Positions 26,178 through 32,695 of a stretch of DNA of 64,000 nt are shown here, piece by piece. The stretch lies in contig JAFOCW010000017.1 in the NCBI GenBank assembly GCA_017381035.1, forward strand, positions 1 through 64,000, given 5' to 3'. The notes beneath the pieces were generated by a model. It was not told the origin of the DNA. It saw nothing but the letters and a program-made list of their open reading frames with translations, and made no database searches. Each line of letters opens with the position of its first letter. Within the stretch, counting starts at the first letter, position 1. This stretch comes from Clostridia bacterium. Its GTDB lineage: Bacteria; Bacillota; Clostridia; Oscillospirales; Acutalibacteraceae. The position numbers and the translations under genes are program-made.

Positions 26178-26756
26178 CTATATTCCCGAAAAGCCGCCAA
26201 AGGCTAACGACAACAGAGACACAATAATTAAGGTTATGGGCAGACCCTTTACGCTACGGGGTAAATCGGAGCTGTTTATGCGGCTGTTTATGGCATAGAA
26301 AATAACCGATACGGCGGTAAAGCCAAGGCCTGCAATTACTGAATACAGAATTGCTATGGGGTAGCTTGTTATAAGGTCGTTGTTTAAATTCATAAGGCAA
26401 AGGCCCAAAGCCGCAACCGAGCAAATCAGATTTTTGCCACCGAACACTGCGCCAAAAAGGTGTGGTAAAAACCTTTTAAATAAAATGTAGGCACCAAAAA
26501 TTACGGCACAAAGCAATGCCACGCAAACAAGTGGCGCCAAAAACTCAAGGTTTAAAGGCAGAAGCACCCACTTTAACACGGGGTAGGTAATTATTGTGCC
26601 TAAAAGGAACTCTAAGGTAAAAGCGGCGCAGGTTTTAAGAATAGATGAAAGAGATTGATTTTTACTTTCTTCCAGTTCCTTTACGCCTAAAAGGCCAAAA
26701 GTGATTATATTATTTGTAAAAATTCCCGAAACCAAAAGGGTTATTAAAATTTTCAT
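26178..26756 (-). CDS. RnfA/RsxA-like membrane subunit without the Fe-S cysteines
   Basis: 192 residues with six membrane helices, homologous to RnfA along its length: FTNNIITFGLLG, PLNLEFLAPL, NLNNDLITSY and LLSLAFGGFSG match RsxA landmarks. Standard RnfA has one Cys in LGLCPF and one in TNCAVLG, which with RnfE hold an intramembrane [2Fe-2S] cluster. Here the first segment is LGVKELEES (no Cys) and the second aligns as CSVAALG, with Val at the ligand position. It overlaps the rnfE-like gene by 4 bases. Confidence 0.82.
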   Translation of the reverse strand: MKILITLLVSGIFTNNIITFGLLGVKELEESKNQSLSSILKTCAAFTLEFLLGTIITYPVLKWVLLPLNLEFLAPLVCVALLCAVIFGAYILFKRFLPHLFGAVFGGKNLICSVAALGLCLMNLNNDLITSYPIAILYSVIAGLGFTAVSVIFYAINSRINSSDLPRSVKGLPITLIIVSLLSLAFGGFSGI

Positions 26757-27328
26757 TTTGCACCCCTCTTTTCAGAACATTTTACAAGCAGGTTATACAC
26801 AACCGTAAGCCCTGCGGCAATAAGCAGTCCGCCTGCGGCGGTGGCAAAAAATTCGGCGGCAGGGAAAATTTTGGTGTAAATATCAAAGCCGAAAATACTA
26901 CCTTTGCCTAAAACTTCCTTTAAAACTGTGCAAGTAAATAAAAATGCCGAACCGGTAGCGCCTTGTAAAAGGCCGTTTGCAAACGCATCTTTAAGTGAAG
27001 CGAACATAATCTCTTGCGGTAAAAGCAGTGCGGTGGTTACGGCAAGAAGCGGCAGATAGTGCGAAACACCTTCAAGCTCCGCTTTAAAAAACAAGGACGC
27101 AACCATTGTAAGTATGCCAATAATGCCAAGCGATATTACGGCGCACGCAAAGGGGGCGGTTTTTTTATTTAAAAAGCCTTTTAAAAGGTAAATAAGAAGC
27201 CAGGAAACCGTTACAGAAACAAACGAAATTGCACCGAAAATAAGGGCAGAAAGTGCCGTGGTGCAAACCGCTATACCCGGAACAACAGATAAAATGATTT
27301 TGCTGTATACTGCACTATCTTTAAGCAT
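26753..27328 (-). CDS. RnfE/RsxE-like membrane subunit without the Fe-S cysteines
   Basis: 191 residues, six membrane helices, RnfE-like by position and pattern: the C-terminal half has TVLKEVLGKGSIFG like RsxE's LREIIGNGTLF. The two ligand sites are lost. GLCPLLAVTST of RsxE aligns with SVVPGIAVCTT (Cys to Val), and PLIVTNCIVVG aligns with PLLAVTTALLL (Asn-Cys to Thr-Thr). The gene overlaps rnfD by 8 bases and the rnfA-like gene by 4, so the three are translated together. Confidence 0.8.
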   Translation of the reverse strand: MLKDSAVYSKIILSVVPGIAVCTTALSALIFGAISFVSVTVSWLLIYLLKGFLNKKTAPFACAVISLGIIGILTMVASLFFKAELEGVSHYLPLLAVTTALLLPQEIMFASLKDAFANGLLQGATGSAFLFTCTVLKEVLGKGSIFGFDIYTKIFPAAEFFATAAGGLLIAAGLTVVYNLLVKCSEKRGAK

Positions 27329-28244
27329 TGTTATCGGTCTCCTTTCTTACGTTTAGGGCACCCAACGGTTTTGTTAGAACAAATTTATCTATTAAGGGAG
27401 TTAATAAATTCATTATTAAAATGCTGTACGAAACACCTTCGGGAAGGGACGCAAAAAGGCGGATTACCATTGTAATTACGCCGCAACCCACACCGAAAAT
27501 TATTTTGCCTAGTTTTGTCATGGGGCTTGTAACGTAATCGGTTGCCATAAATATTGCGCCAAGCATTACACCGCCCATTGATACAGCGTTAAGCGGATTT
27601 TGACCGAAGGCAAGCGCCATTGCCGCAACACTTAAAATAAAGCTTAGCGGAATTTCTAACGTAATTACCCTACGGGCTACAAGATAGACGCCGCCAAAAG
27701 CAAGCAACACAACCGAAGTTTCGCCAATTGTACCGGGGCAAACACCAAAGAAAATTTCTTTAAACAAATACTCTCCGCCGGCGAGTGGGGTTGCAGATGC
27801 GGTAAGGTCGGAAAACGGTTCTAAAAAAGTAGTCATAGCGCCGGGGAAAGCGGCAAGCAGAAAAACTCTTGCGGCAATTGCCGGGTTTACAATGTTTTTG
27901 CCAAGTCCGCCAAAAAGAAGTTTTGCCACAATTATAGCGAAGGCCGAACCTAAAGCCGCAATATAAAGGGGTATGCCGCTTGGCAAATTAAGGGCTAAAA
28001 TAAGGCCCGTAACAGCGGCCGACAGGTCGCCTGCCGTTTGCGGCTTTTTAAGTATTATACACCAAAGTGCTTCGCACAAAACTGCGGCGGCAACCGAAAC
28101 AGCAATGGTAAGCAGGGCCGAAAAACCGAAAATTACCACGCCGAAAACAGATGCCGGCACAAGTGCAATAATAACATCAAGCATAACCTGACGTGTATCG
28201 TTTTCGGTTTTTACGTGGGGTGATACACAGGTAATATATTCCAT
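27321..28244 (-). CDS. RnfD/RsxD-like membrane subunit (covalent FMN site retained)
   Basis: 307 residues with about nine or ten membrane helices. Family motifs: SPHVKTENDTRQVMLDV at the start, GKNIVNPAIAARVFLL, TASATPLAG (S-A-T-P-L, the threonine that carries FMN in RnfD) and FMATDYVTSPMT. The flavin attachment sequence is therefore intact although the partner subunits lack their cysteines. The usual rnfC upstream and rnfG between D and E are absent; the order here is HAD, D, E, A, DUF2752. Confidence 0.88.
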   Translation of the reverse strand: MEYITCVSPHVKTENDTRQVMLDVIIALVPASVFGVVIFGFSALLTIAVSVAAAVLCEALWCIILKKPQTAGDLSAAVTGLILALNLPSGIPLYIAALGSAFAIIVAKLLFGGLGKNIVNPAIAARVFLLAAFPGAMTTFLEPFSDLTASATPLAGGEYLFKEIFFGVCPGTIGETSVVLLAFGGVYLVARRVITLEIPLSFILSVAAMALAFGQNPLNAVSMGGVMLGAIFMATDYVTSPMTKLGKIIFGVGCGVITMVIRLFASLPEGVSYSILIMNLLTPLIDKFVLTKPLGALNVRKETDNNA

Positions 28245-28265
28245 TTTTACTCCTCCGAAGATATT

Positions 28266-29084
28266 TTAAAAATACATTCCTTTATCAAGGCCTTCAATAA
28301 TGGCGGCAATTGCGTGTTCATCGTTGCTTACAGTTATGTGGTTGGCAACCGCTTTTGCTTCGGGTACCGCATTTGCAACGGCGAAGCCAACACCTGCAGA
28401 TTTTATCATTGAAACATCGTTGTTATAGTCGCCTACGGCAATTGTTTTGCCCTCATCTATATTAAGCAGTTCTGCCATTTTAAGAAGGGCACCGCCCTTA
28501 GAAGCGCCTTTGGGCAACACTTCGTAAAGGAATTTTTCAGAACGCACAAAATCGAAATTTTGTGCAGTTTTTTGACTGTTAAGCAAAGTTATTAAAGCGT
28601 CCATCCGGGCTGTTTCTGTGTGGGCAAAAACAACCTTCATCATTATATCTTTTGCGTCTTCGTACGTGCTGTAGCTGTATTCTATTCCGGTTATTTTGCG
28701 GAAATACTGCATTGCAACGTTGTCTTTATAAAAAAATATATCTGCATCGGTGTTAAGCTGAATTCCCATTTCGGGCATCTGCTCTTCTACCGTTTTGACA
28801 AGAGTGTGTGCTGAAGCAGGCAGCCACATATTCCAAATATATTTGTTTTTATCAGCGTCGTAAATTGCCGCACCGTTAAAGCAGCCGTATGGGGCGTTGG
28901 GCTTAATTATGGAAACCATATCTTTGGCGGTGGACGGCGTGCGACCGGTAATGAAGGTGAAAAGTCCACCTTCAGACTTAAAATATTCTATTGCGTCGAG
29001 GTTTTCCTTCGACACGGTCTTGTCGCTTTTATAAAGGGTGCCGTCCAAGTCGGTGCAAAAAAGCATACCTTCAAATTTTTTCAA
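28266..29084 (-). CDS. Cof-type HAD-IIB phosphatase
   Basis: 272 residues. HAD motifs: FCTDLDGTLYKS, FITGRTPS, a Lys in LPKGASKGGALL, and VGDYNNDVSM with downstream AGVGFAVANAVPEAK. This is the Cof/YidA type acting on sugar phosphates or flavin-type phosphates. It starts at a TTG (29084) after GGAAG. It ends 21 bases before rnfD, so it may lead that operon. Given RnfD's need for FMN, a flavin-related role is conceivable but only a guess. Confidence 0.88.
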   Translation of the reverse strand: MKKFEGMLFCTDLDGTLYKSDKTVSKENLDAIEYFKSEGGLFTFITGRTPSTAKDMVSIIKPNAPYGCFNGAAIYDADKNKYIWNMWLPASAHTLVKTVEEQMPEMGIQLNTDADIFFYKDNVAMQYFRKITGIEYSYSTYEDAKDIMMKVVFAHTETARMDALITLLNSQKTAQNFDFVRSEKFLYEVLPKGASKGGALLKMAELLNIDEGKTIAVGDYNNDVSMIKSAGVGFAVANAVPEAKAVANHITVSNDEHAIAAIIEGLDKGMYF

Positions 29085-29184
29085 TAGAGCTACTTCCTTC
29101 TGCTACTTTTTTAGAATTATATCATAAATACAGATGCTTTGCAAACTCTGTCGAAAAGTTTTTTAAAGTTTTTTAAAAAAAGTG

Positions 29185-29213
29185 TTGCATTCTATAACCA
29201 AGTTGTGTATAAT
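29185..29213 (+). promoter_or_regulatory. Sigma-A promoter for tRNA-fMet
   Basis: TTGCAT, 17 bases, TATAAT, with the tRNA 5' end 28 bases beyond the -10 box. Confidence 0.88.
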
Positions 29214-29241
29214 AGTATGGCAACGTCGGTTGCAGACATAT

Positions 29242-29318
<77 letters not shown>

Positions 29319-29356
29319 AAAAATAAAGACCATCGTTTGATGGTCTTTATTTTTTA
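29319..29356 (+). terminator. Terminator of tRNA-fMet
   Basis: AAATAAAGACCATC / GATGGTCTTTATTTTTT around a GTTT loop, directly after the CCA. Confidence 0.88.
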
Positions 29357-29357
29357 T

Positions 29358-29565
29358 CCAAGCCGAAGGCTTGGTATGTAATCCGCGTTAGCGGGATGTA
29401 ATCAGTTCGCAAGGCGAACTGTATGGTATCAAGGCGCAAGCCTTGTATTTGTCTTTCTTCGGCTTGATTACATACAATACTGCGTATTGATTCCATACCA
29501 CCTACGGTGGATTACATACATTTTCTGCGAAAATGATTACATCCACAGCTTCGCCGTGATTTATA
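29358..29565. repeat. Hairpin array B with spacers that flip orientation at the centre
   Basis: Eight small hairpins with unrelated stems: CCAAGCC/GGCTTGG (29358), CCGC/GCGG (29383), CAGTTCGC/GCGAACTG (29403), CAAGGC/GCCTTG with GCAA loop (29430), CAATAC/GTATTG (29475), CCACC/GGTGG (29498), CATTTTC/GAAAATG (29519) and an imperfect CACAGC/GCCGTG (29544). Spacers in the first half read tatgtaat, gatgtaat, tatggtat; in the second half gattacat, gattccata, attacata, gattacat. The class is reverse-complemented about the midpoint near 29455. A middle segment ctttcttcggctt complements the first stem. No gene lies here. Confidence 0.85.
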
Positions 29566-29637
29566 ACCGTGCAGGGAGAAAGGAAAGGGGCCGCGGTCAA
29601 AATCGGCAGCGGCGACCGCCGCATTAAGACGATTTTG

Positions 29638-29667
29638 GGCACCGCAACCCGAGAGGTTGTTGGTCGG
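29638..29667 (+). repeat. Direct repeat copy 1 (tRNA-fMet-like)
   Basis: 30 bases matching 30115..30144 at 28 positions, including a 20-base exact core (29644-29663 versus 30121-30140). The core resembles the anticodon-to-T-arm segment of the neighbouring tRNA-fMet (AACCCGA-AGGTTGTTGGT) with one extra base. The interval 29566-29719 otherwise holds no gene, only a GC-rich palindromic stretch (29592-29640) and short GTCGG repeats. Confidence 0.8.
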
Positions 29668-29719
29668 TTTTTAGTCGGCTCATGGTCGGTTTTCGCAGAA
29701 TATTTACAATCACAATTTC

Positions 29720-29748
29720 TTGACATTATACTATATTTTTCGTATACT
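29720..29748 (+). promoter_or_regulatory. Strong sigma-A promoter for the non-coding RNA
   Basis: TTGACA, 17 bases, TATACT. The expected start is near 29755, exactly where the first RNA stem begins. Confidence 0.85.
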
Positions 29749-29754
29749 ATACTT

Positions 29755-29994
29755 AGAAACACCTTTTCCGAGGGCGTAACCTACGGTCCGCCCACAACCG
29801 TTAATTCGGCTGGGGGTGTTTCTTTCAGAAAAAGTGATGTGCAGAGCCCCGCAGTTTTTTAACTACGAACTGCAGTTGTAGCTTTTTCTACTAACTCACG
29901 GTATCTACGCATTCGTTGCGGTGCCGTCATGATGGGTTAGTTTTTAAGAAGGCAGATTCAGGTGGGTTTTCCCTGCCGTTTCTGCCTTCTTTTT
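29755..29994 (+). ncRNA. Structured non-coding RNA, about 240 nt, family unassigned
   Basis: No ribosome site or good reading frame, but a consecutive series of stems. P1 AGAAACACC (29755) pairs GGTGTTTCT (29815) and encloses GGGCG/CGCCC and CCG/CGG stems. P2 AGAAAAAG (29827) pairs CTTTTTCT (29882) around a GCAGTT/AACTGC core. P3 CTAACTCA (29891) pairs TGGGTTAG (29933) around ACGGTA/TGCCGT and CGCA/TGCG. The last stem AGAAGGCAGA (29947) / TCTGCCTTCT (29981) plus TTTTT is the terminator. With the promoter, this is a complete RNA gene. It is not tmRNA, RNase P, SRP or 6S by visible motifs. The raiA RNA of Clostridia is a candidate of similar size, unverified. Confidence 0.75.
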
Positions 29995-29996
29995 AT
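29947..29996 (+). terminator. Terminator of the non-coding RNA
   Basis: 10-bp stem AGAAGGCAGA / TCTGCCTTCT with inner CAGG/CCTG pairing, followed by a run of T. Confidence 0.88.
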
Positions 29997-30040
29997 ATGA
30001 TTTGATCAACTTATTATATAAATGTTGTAAATGTAATTTA

Positions 30041-30114
30041 ACGATGATATAATTATGCTTCGCATAAACGATGTGGTCTTCGCCCAATGATGTTGCAATT
30101 TCGTTGCAAAGTTA
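30041..30114. repeat. Hairpin array C (short)
   Basis: Three small hairpins: TTATGC/GCATAA (30053-30067), TGG/CCA with loop tcttcgc (30074-30086) and TTGCAA/TTGCAA (30093-30109). They are joined by acgatg and atgatg spacers, and a catcg follows on the right. It resembles half of arrays A and B. Confidence 0.6.
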
Positions 30115-30144
30115 GGCATCGCAACCCGAGAGGTTGTTGGTTGG
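30115..30144 (+). repeat. Direct repeat copy 2 (tRNA-fMet-like)
   Basis: Second copy of the 30-base repeat, 477 bases from copy 1; the two flank the non-coding RNA gene. It merges into a terminator-like stem. Confidence 0.8.
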
Positions 30145-30163
30145 GCTCCCAACAACCTCTTTT
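30128..30163 (+). terminator. Terminator-like hairpin
   Basis: GAGAGGTTGTTGG pairs with CCAACAACCTCTTT, followed by TGTTTT. It would isolate the MATE gene from upstream transcription. Confidence 0.7.
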
Positions 30164-30231
30164 GTTTTACATTCATACTGTTCACTGAGAGAATATTATT
30201 TAAGAAAAATTATTTTATTTGGAGTATCGTA

Positions 30232-30263
30232 TTGTTTTTTTAAAAAGTAATTGCTATAATTAC
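30232..30263 (+). promoter_or_regulatory. Promoter and operator-like palindrome for the MATE gene
   Basis: TTGTTT, 17 bases, TATAAT (30255-30260). The -10 box lies inside the palindrome GTAATT-GCTAT-AATTAC (30247-30263), a likely repressor site. Confidence 0.65.
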
Positions 30264-30285
30264 AAAAAACAGTTGGAGATATACG

Positions 30286-31644
30286 ATGAAAAAAGTGGAT
30301 GCAACTAAGGGGAAATTGCCAAAGCTGATTATTATATACACAATACCTTTGATTCTTACTACCGTTCTGCAGAATCTTTTTGACATTGCAGACAAGGCAG
30401 TACTCGGGAATATGGCGGGCACAACAGCAGTAGCATCTATAGCTGCTACAACAACCGTTTCTTCGCTAATAATAAACGGGGCGGTTGGGCTTTCTACCGG
30501 TACAGCAATTATTCTTGCACGTTTTGTAGGGCAGAAAAGCGAAGAAAAAATCCGCAAAACGATTGATACTTCTATTATAACAAGTCTTTCTGTAGGCTTG
30601 CTTGTTGCGGTTGCAGGCTTTATTTTAGCACCATTTTTTCTAAAAATTACCAACTGTCCCAATGAATGCTATGGCGACGCTTTGGTTTATATGCGTATTA
30701 TTATGGTAGCTACTCCTGTAACCTTACTTTACAACTACGGTTCAGCAATACTAAGAACTCTTGGCGACTCGCAAAGACCGCTGATTTATATTACCGTTGC
30801 CGGTGTTGTAAACGTTGTTTTAAATATCATTCTTTGCTTAATTTTGCCCCAAAAGGTAGTTGCAGTTGCAATTGCTACTGTAACGTCAAAACTTATCAGT
30901 GCGATACTGGTATTTCGTCGACTTTGCAATCTTGACGACGGCGCAAGGGTAGATATTAAGCAAATGTGTTTTGATTTTAGTTCGTTTATGTGTATTGTTC
31001 GCTTTGGTATTCCTGCATCAATATCGCAGTTGGTACTTCCTCTTGGAAATCTCCAAATTGTAACAGCAATAAACTCATACGGTGCCAACGCCCTTGCAGG
31101 CCATTCTGCCGCTTTATCTATTGAAACTATTTCTTTTGCAGTTTCCGGTGGATTTGCAAGCGCCGCTTTAACCTTTATGGGACAAAATATCGGTGCCGGC
31201 AACGTTGAACGAGTAAGGAAAGCATTCAAACTTTGCTTGATATACTGCACCGTAATAACAGGAACGCTCGGTATTCTTACATATTTTACCGGTGAGTTGT
31301 GGTTGGGTATCATTGTTGGCATGTCATCAACCGTGGCTATAAAATACGGAATGATGCGGCTTTTTTACGTGGCACTGTTTATGTTTATACATGCATTTAG
31401 CAGTATTTTGATAAGTTCTATGAAGGCTTTTGGGTACCCTATGCTTACCAGTATAACTAATATTGCCATCAATTTAGGATTTCGTGTGTTTTGGATGCAG
31501 TTCATTTACCCGATATATCCTAAATTCGTTACAATTATGCAATGCTATACTGTGGCTTGGATATTAAATTTGGTTTTCTACGTGCTATTCACGTCTATAG
31601 TTTATAGCAGATACGTCAAAAAAGGTATTTGCAAAGAAATATAA
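30286..31644 (+). CDS. MATE family efflux transporter
   Basis: 452 residues with twelve membrane helices. The N-terminal LPKLIIIYTIPLILTTVLQNLFDIADKAVLGN and the mirrored second-half FGIPASISQLVLPLGNLQIVTAIN carry MATE landmarks. These pumps export cationic drugs or metabolites using Na+ or H+ gradients. It has its own promoter with an overlapping palindrome, suggesting ligand-controlled repression, although no regulator gene is adjacent. It is separated from the tRNA/RNA region by a terminator. Confidence 0.92.
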   Translation: MKKVDATKGKLPKLIIIYTIPLILTTVLQNLFDIADKAVLGNMAGTTAVASIAATTTVSSLIINGAVGLSTGTAIILARFVGQKSEEKIRKTIDTSIITSLSVGLLVAVAGFILAPFFLKITNCPNECYGDALVYMRIIMVATPVTLLYNYGSAILRTLGDSQRPLIYITVAGVVNVVLNIILCLILPQKVVAVAIATVTSKLISAILVFRRLCNLDDGARVDIKQMCFDFSSFMCIVRFGIPASISQLVLPLGNLQIVTAINSYGANALAGHSAALSIETISFAVSGGFASAALTFMGQNIGAGNVERVRKAFKLCLIYCTVITGTLGILTYFTGELWLGIIVGMSSTVAIKYGMMRLFYVALFMFIHAFSSILISSMKAFGYPMLTSITNIAINLGFRVFWMQFIYPIYPKFVTIMQCYTVAWILNLVFYVLFTSIVYSRYVKKGICKEI

Positions 31645-31699
31645 TAAATGGAACTGAAAAGGAATAATATCAAACAGCGTATTTTTAGAGGTGATTTTT

Positions 31700-32563
31700 A
31701 TGAACCGAAAAATTAAGGTCCCGTATATTTCGGGCGAATGGAAAATACTTTTTGAGCCACAATTAAACGGAAATTACGTTAATGACCACAGCATAGTTTC
31801 GGGTCCCGACGGAAAATGGCACCTTTACGGCATTACAAGCTTTGACGGTAAGCCGGCAAGCGAAAGGTATTTTGTGCACGCAGTTGGCGAAAGCCTTGAT
31901 GCTCCTTTTCGGGAGGTTGGCCGTTCCATTGACCGTGGCACACTTGCCTGGGCACCCGGCGTTATTAAAAAAGATGAAAACTATTTTATGTTTTATGGGC
32001 CGTCCCCTACTTCACTTGCAGTTTCGTTTGATATGTACGAATGGTTCGGCACAAACGTAGTGCTTAATGGCGAACCGCTTATGAGCGCACACAGAGACCA
32101 TTTTGTGCTGCAAATATCTGAAAACGAATATCTTATGTACGTTGCAGGCGTTCACAATAAAAAAGGCGCCGTTTCCTGCTTTTCTTCTTCCGATTTGCAG
32201 AACTGGAATTTTGAAGGTTTTGCATTGACTTCGGGCGATGATGCTCCACTTAAACCTGCTTGGGGCGCTATGGAGTCGCCTTTTGTGGTGGAAAAAGACG
32301 GTTTGTTTTACCTTTTTGTTACCTACACCGACTGTTCCGACAAAACCTATAATAATACCCTTGTATTTTGTTCATGCGACCCAAAACGGTTTGGAGAATA
32401 TAACGGAATTAAGGGTGGCACAGAACCTATAACCGTACTGCCGGCACACGCACCCGAAATTATAACTGAAGACGGCAAGCACTACATTACAACCTGCGGT
32501 TGGCGCACAAAACCGACCCCACACACGGGCGCTGTGTCTGTAGCACCGCTTGAATGGAAATAA
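31700..32563 (+). CDS. GH43-like five-bladed beta-propeller protein
   Basis: 287 residues, the size of a single-domain GH32/43/62/68 superfamily propeller without a signal peptide. Acidic residues are in expected places: NDHSIVSGPDGKWHLYGI (first-blade Asp), WAPGVIKKDENYFMFYG, and WGAMESPFVVEKDGLFYLFV with the ESP general-acid segment. Likely acts on a small oligosaccharide in the cytoplasm; the substrate is not identifiable. ATG 31700 follows AGAGGTGA. The GTG at 31691 overlaps that ribosome site. Confidence 0.78.
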   Translation: MNRKIKVPYISGEWKILFEPQLNGNYVNDHSIVSGPDGKWHLYGITSFDGKPASERYFVHAVGESLDAPFREVGRSIDRGTLAWAPGVIKKDENYFMFYGPSPTSLAVSFDMYEWFGTNVVLNGEPLMSAHRDHFVLQISENEYLMYVAGVHNKKGAVSCFSSSDLQNWNFEGFALTSGDDAPLKPAWGAMESPFVVEKDGLFYLFVTYTDCSDKTYNNTLVFCSCDPKRFGEYNGIKGGTEPITVLPAHAPEIITEDGKHYITTCGWRTKPTPHTGAVSVAPLEWK

Positions 32564-32572
32564 CTATAAAAA

Positions 32573-32615
32573 AGACTGCTATGGAGCGTGCCTCTACGGC
32601 GGTCCTTTTTATTAC
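32573..32615 (+). terminator. Probable terminator after the GH43-like gene
   Basis: Imperfect stem AAAAAGACTGC / GGCGGTCCTTTTT with an inner GAG/CTC pairing, followed by T and A residues. Confidence 0.45.
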
Positions 32616-32635
32616 AAAACAAAATTCCCCATTCC

Positions 32636-32664
32636 TTGACAAAGGTTTTTATGTTTGGTATAAT
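32636..32664 (+). promoter_or_regulatory. Sigma-A promoter for the HEPN/Ig-like gene
   Basis: TTGACA, 17 bases, TATAAT, 32 bases before the ATG. Confidence 0.88.
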
Positions 32665-32695
32665 TTTTTGTTATATAAAAGTTATGGGGGTTATT

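Noticed and set aside
29358..29565. REP/RAYT-type elements
   Set aside because: No GTAG-flanked REP consensus, no transposase gene, and each stem has a different sequence.
29566..29900. Possible small protein genes in the tRNA/RNA interval
   Set aside because: Open frames exist on both strands but lack ribosome sites and cross the promoter and RNA stems.
29755..29994. tmRNA, 6S RNA or SRP RNA
   Set aside because: No tRNA-like CCA end or tag frame, not one long bubble-bearing hairpin, and no SRP apical motif.
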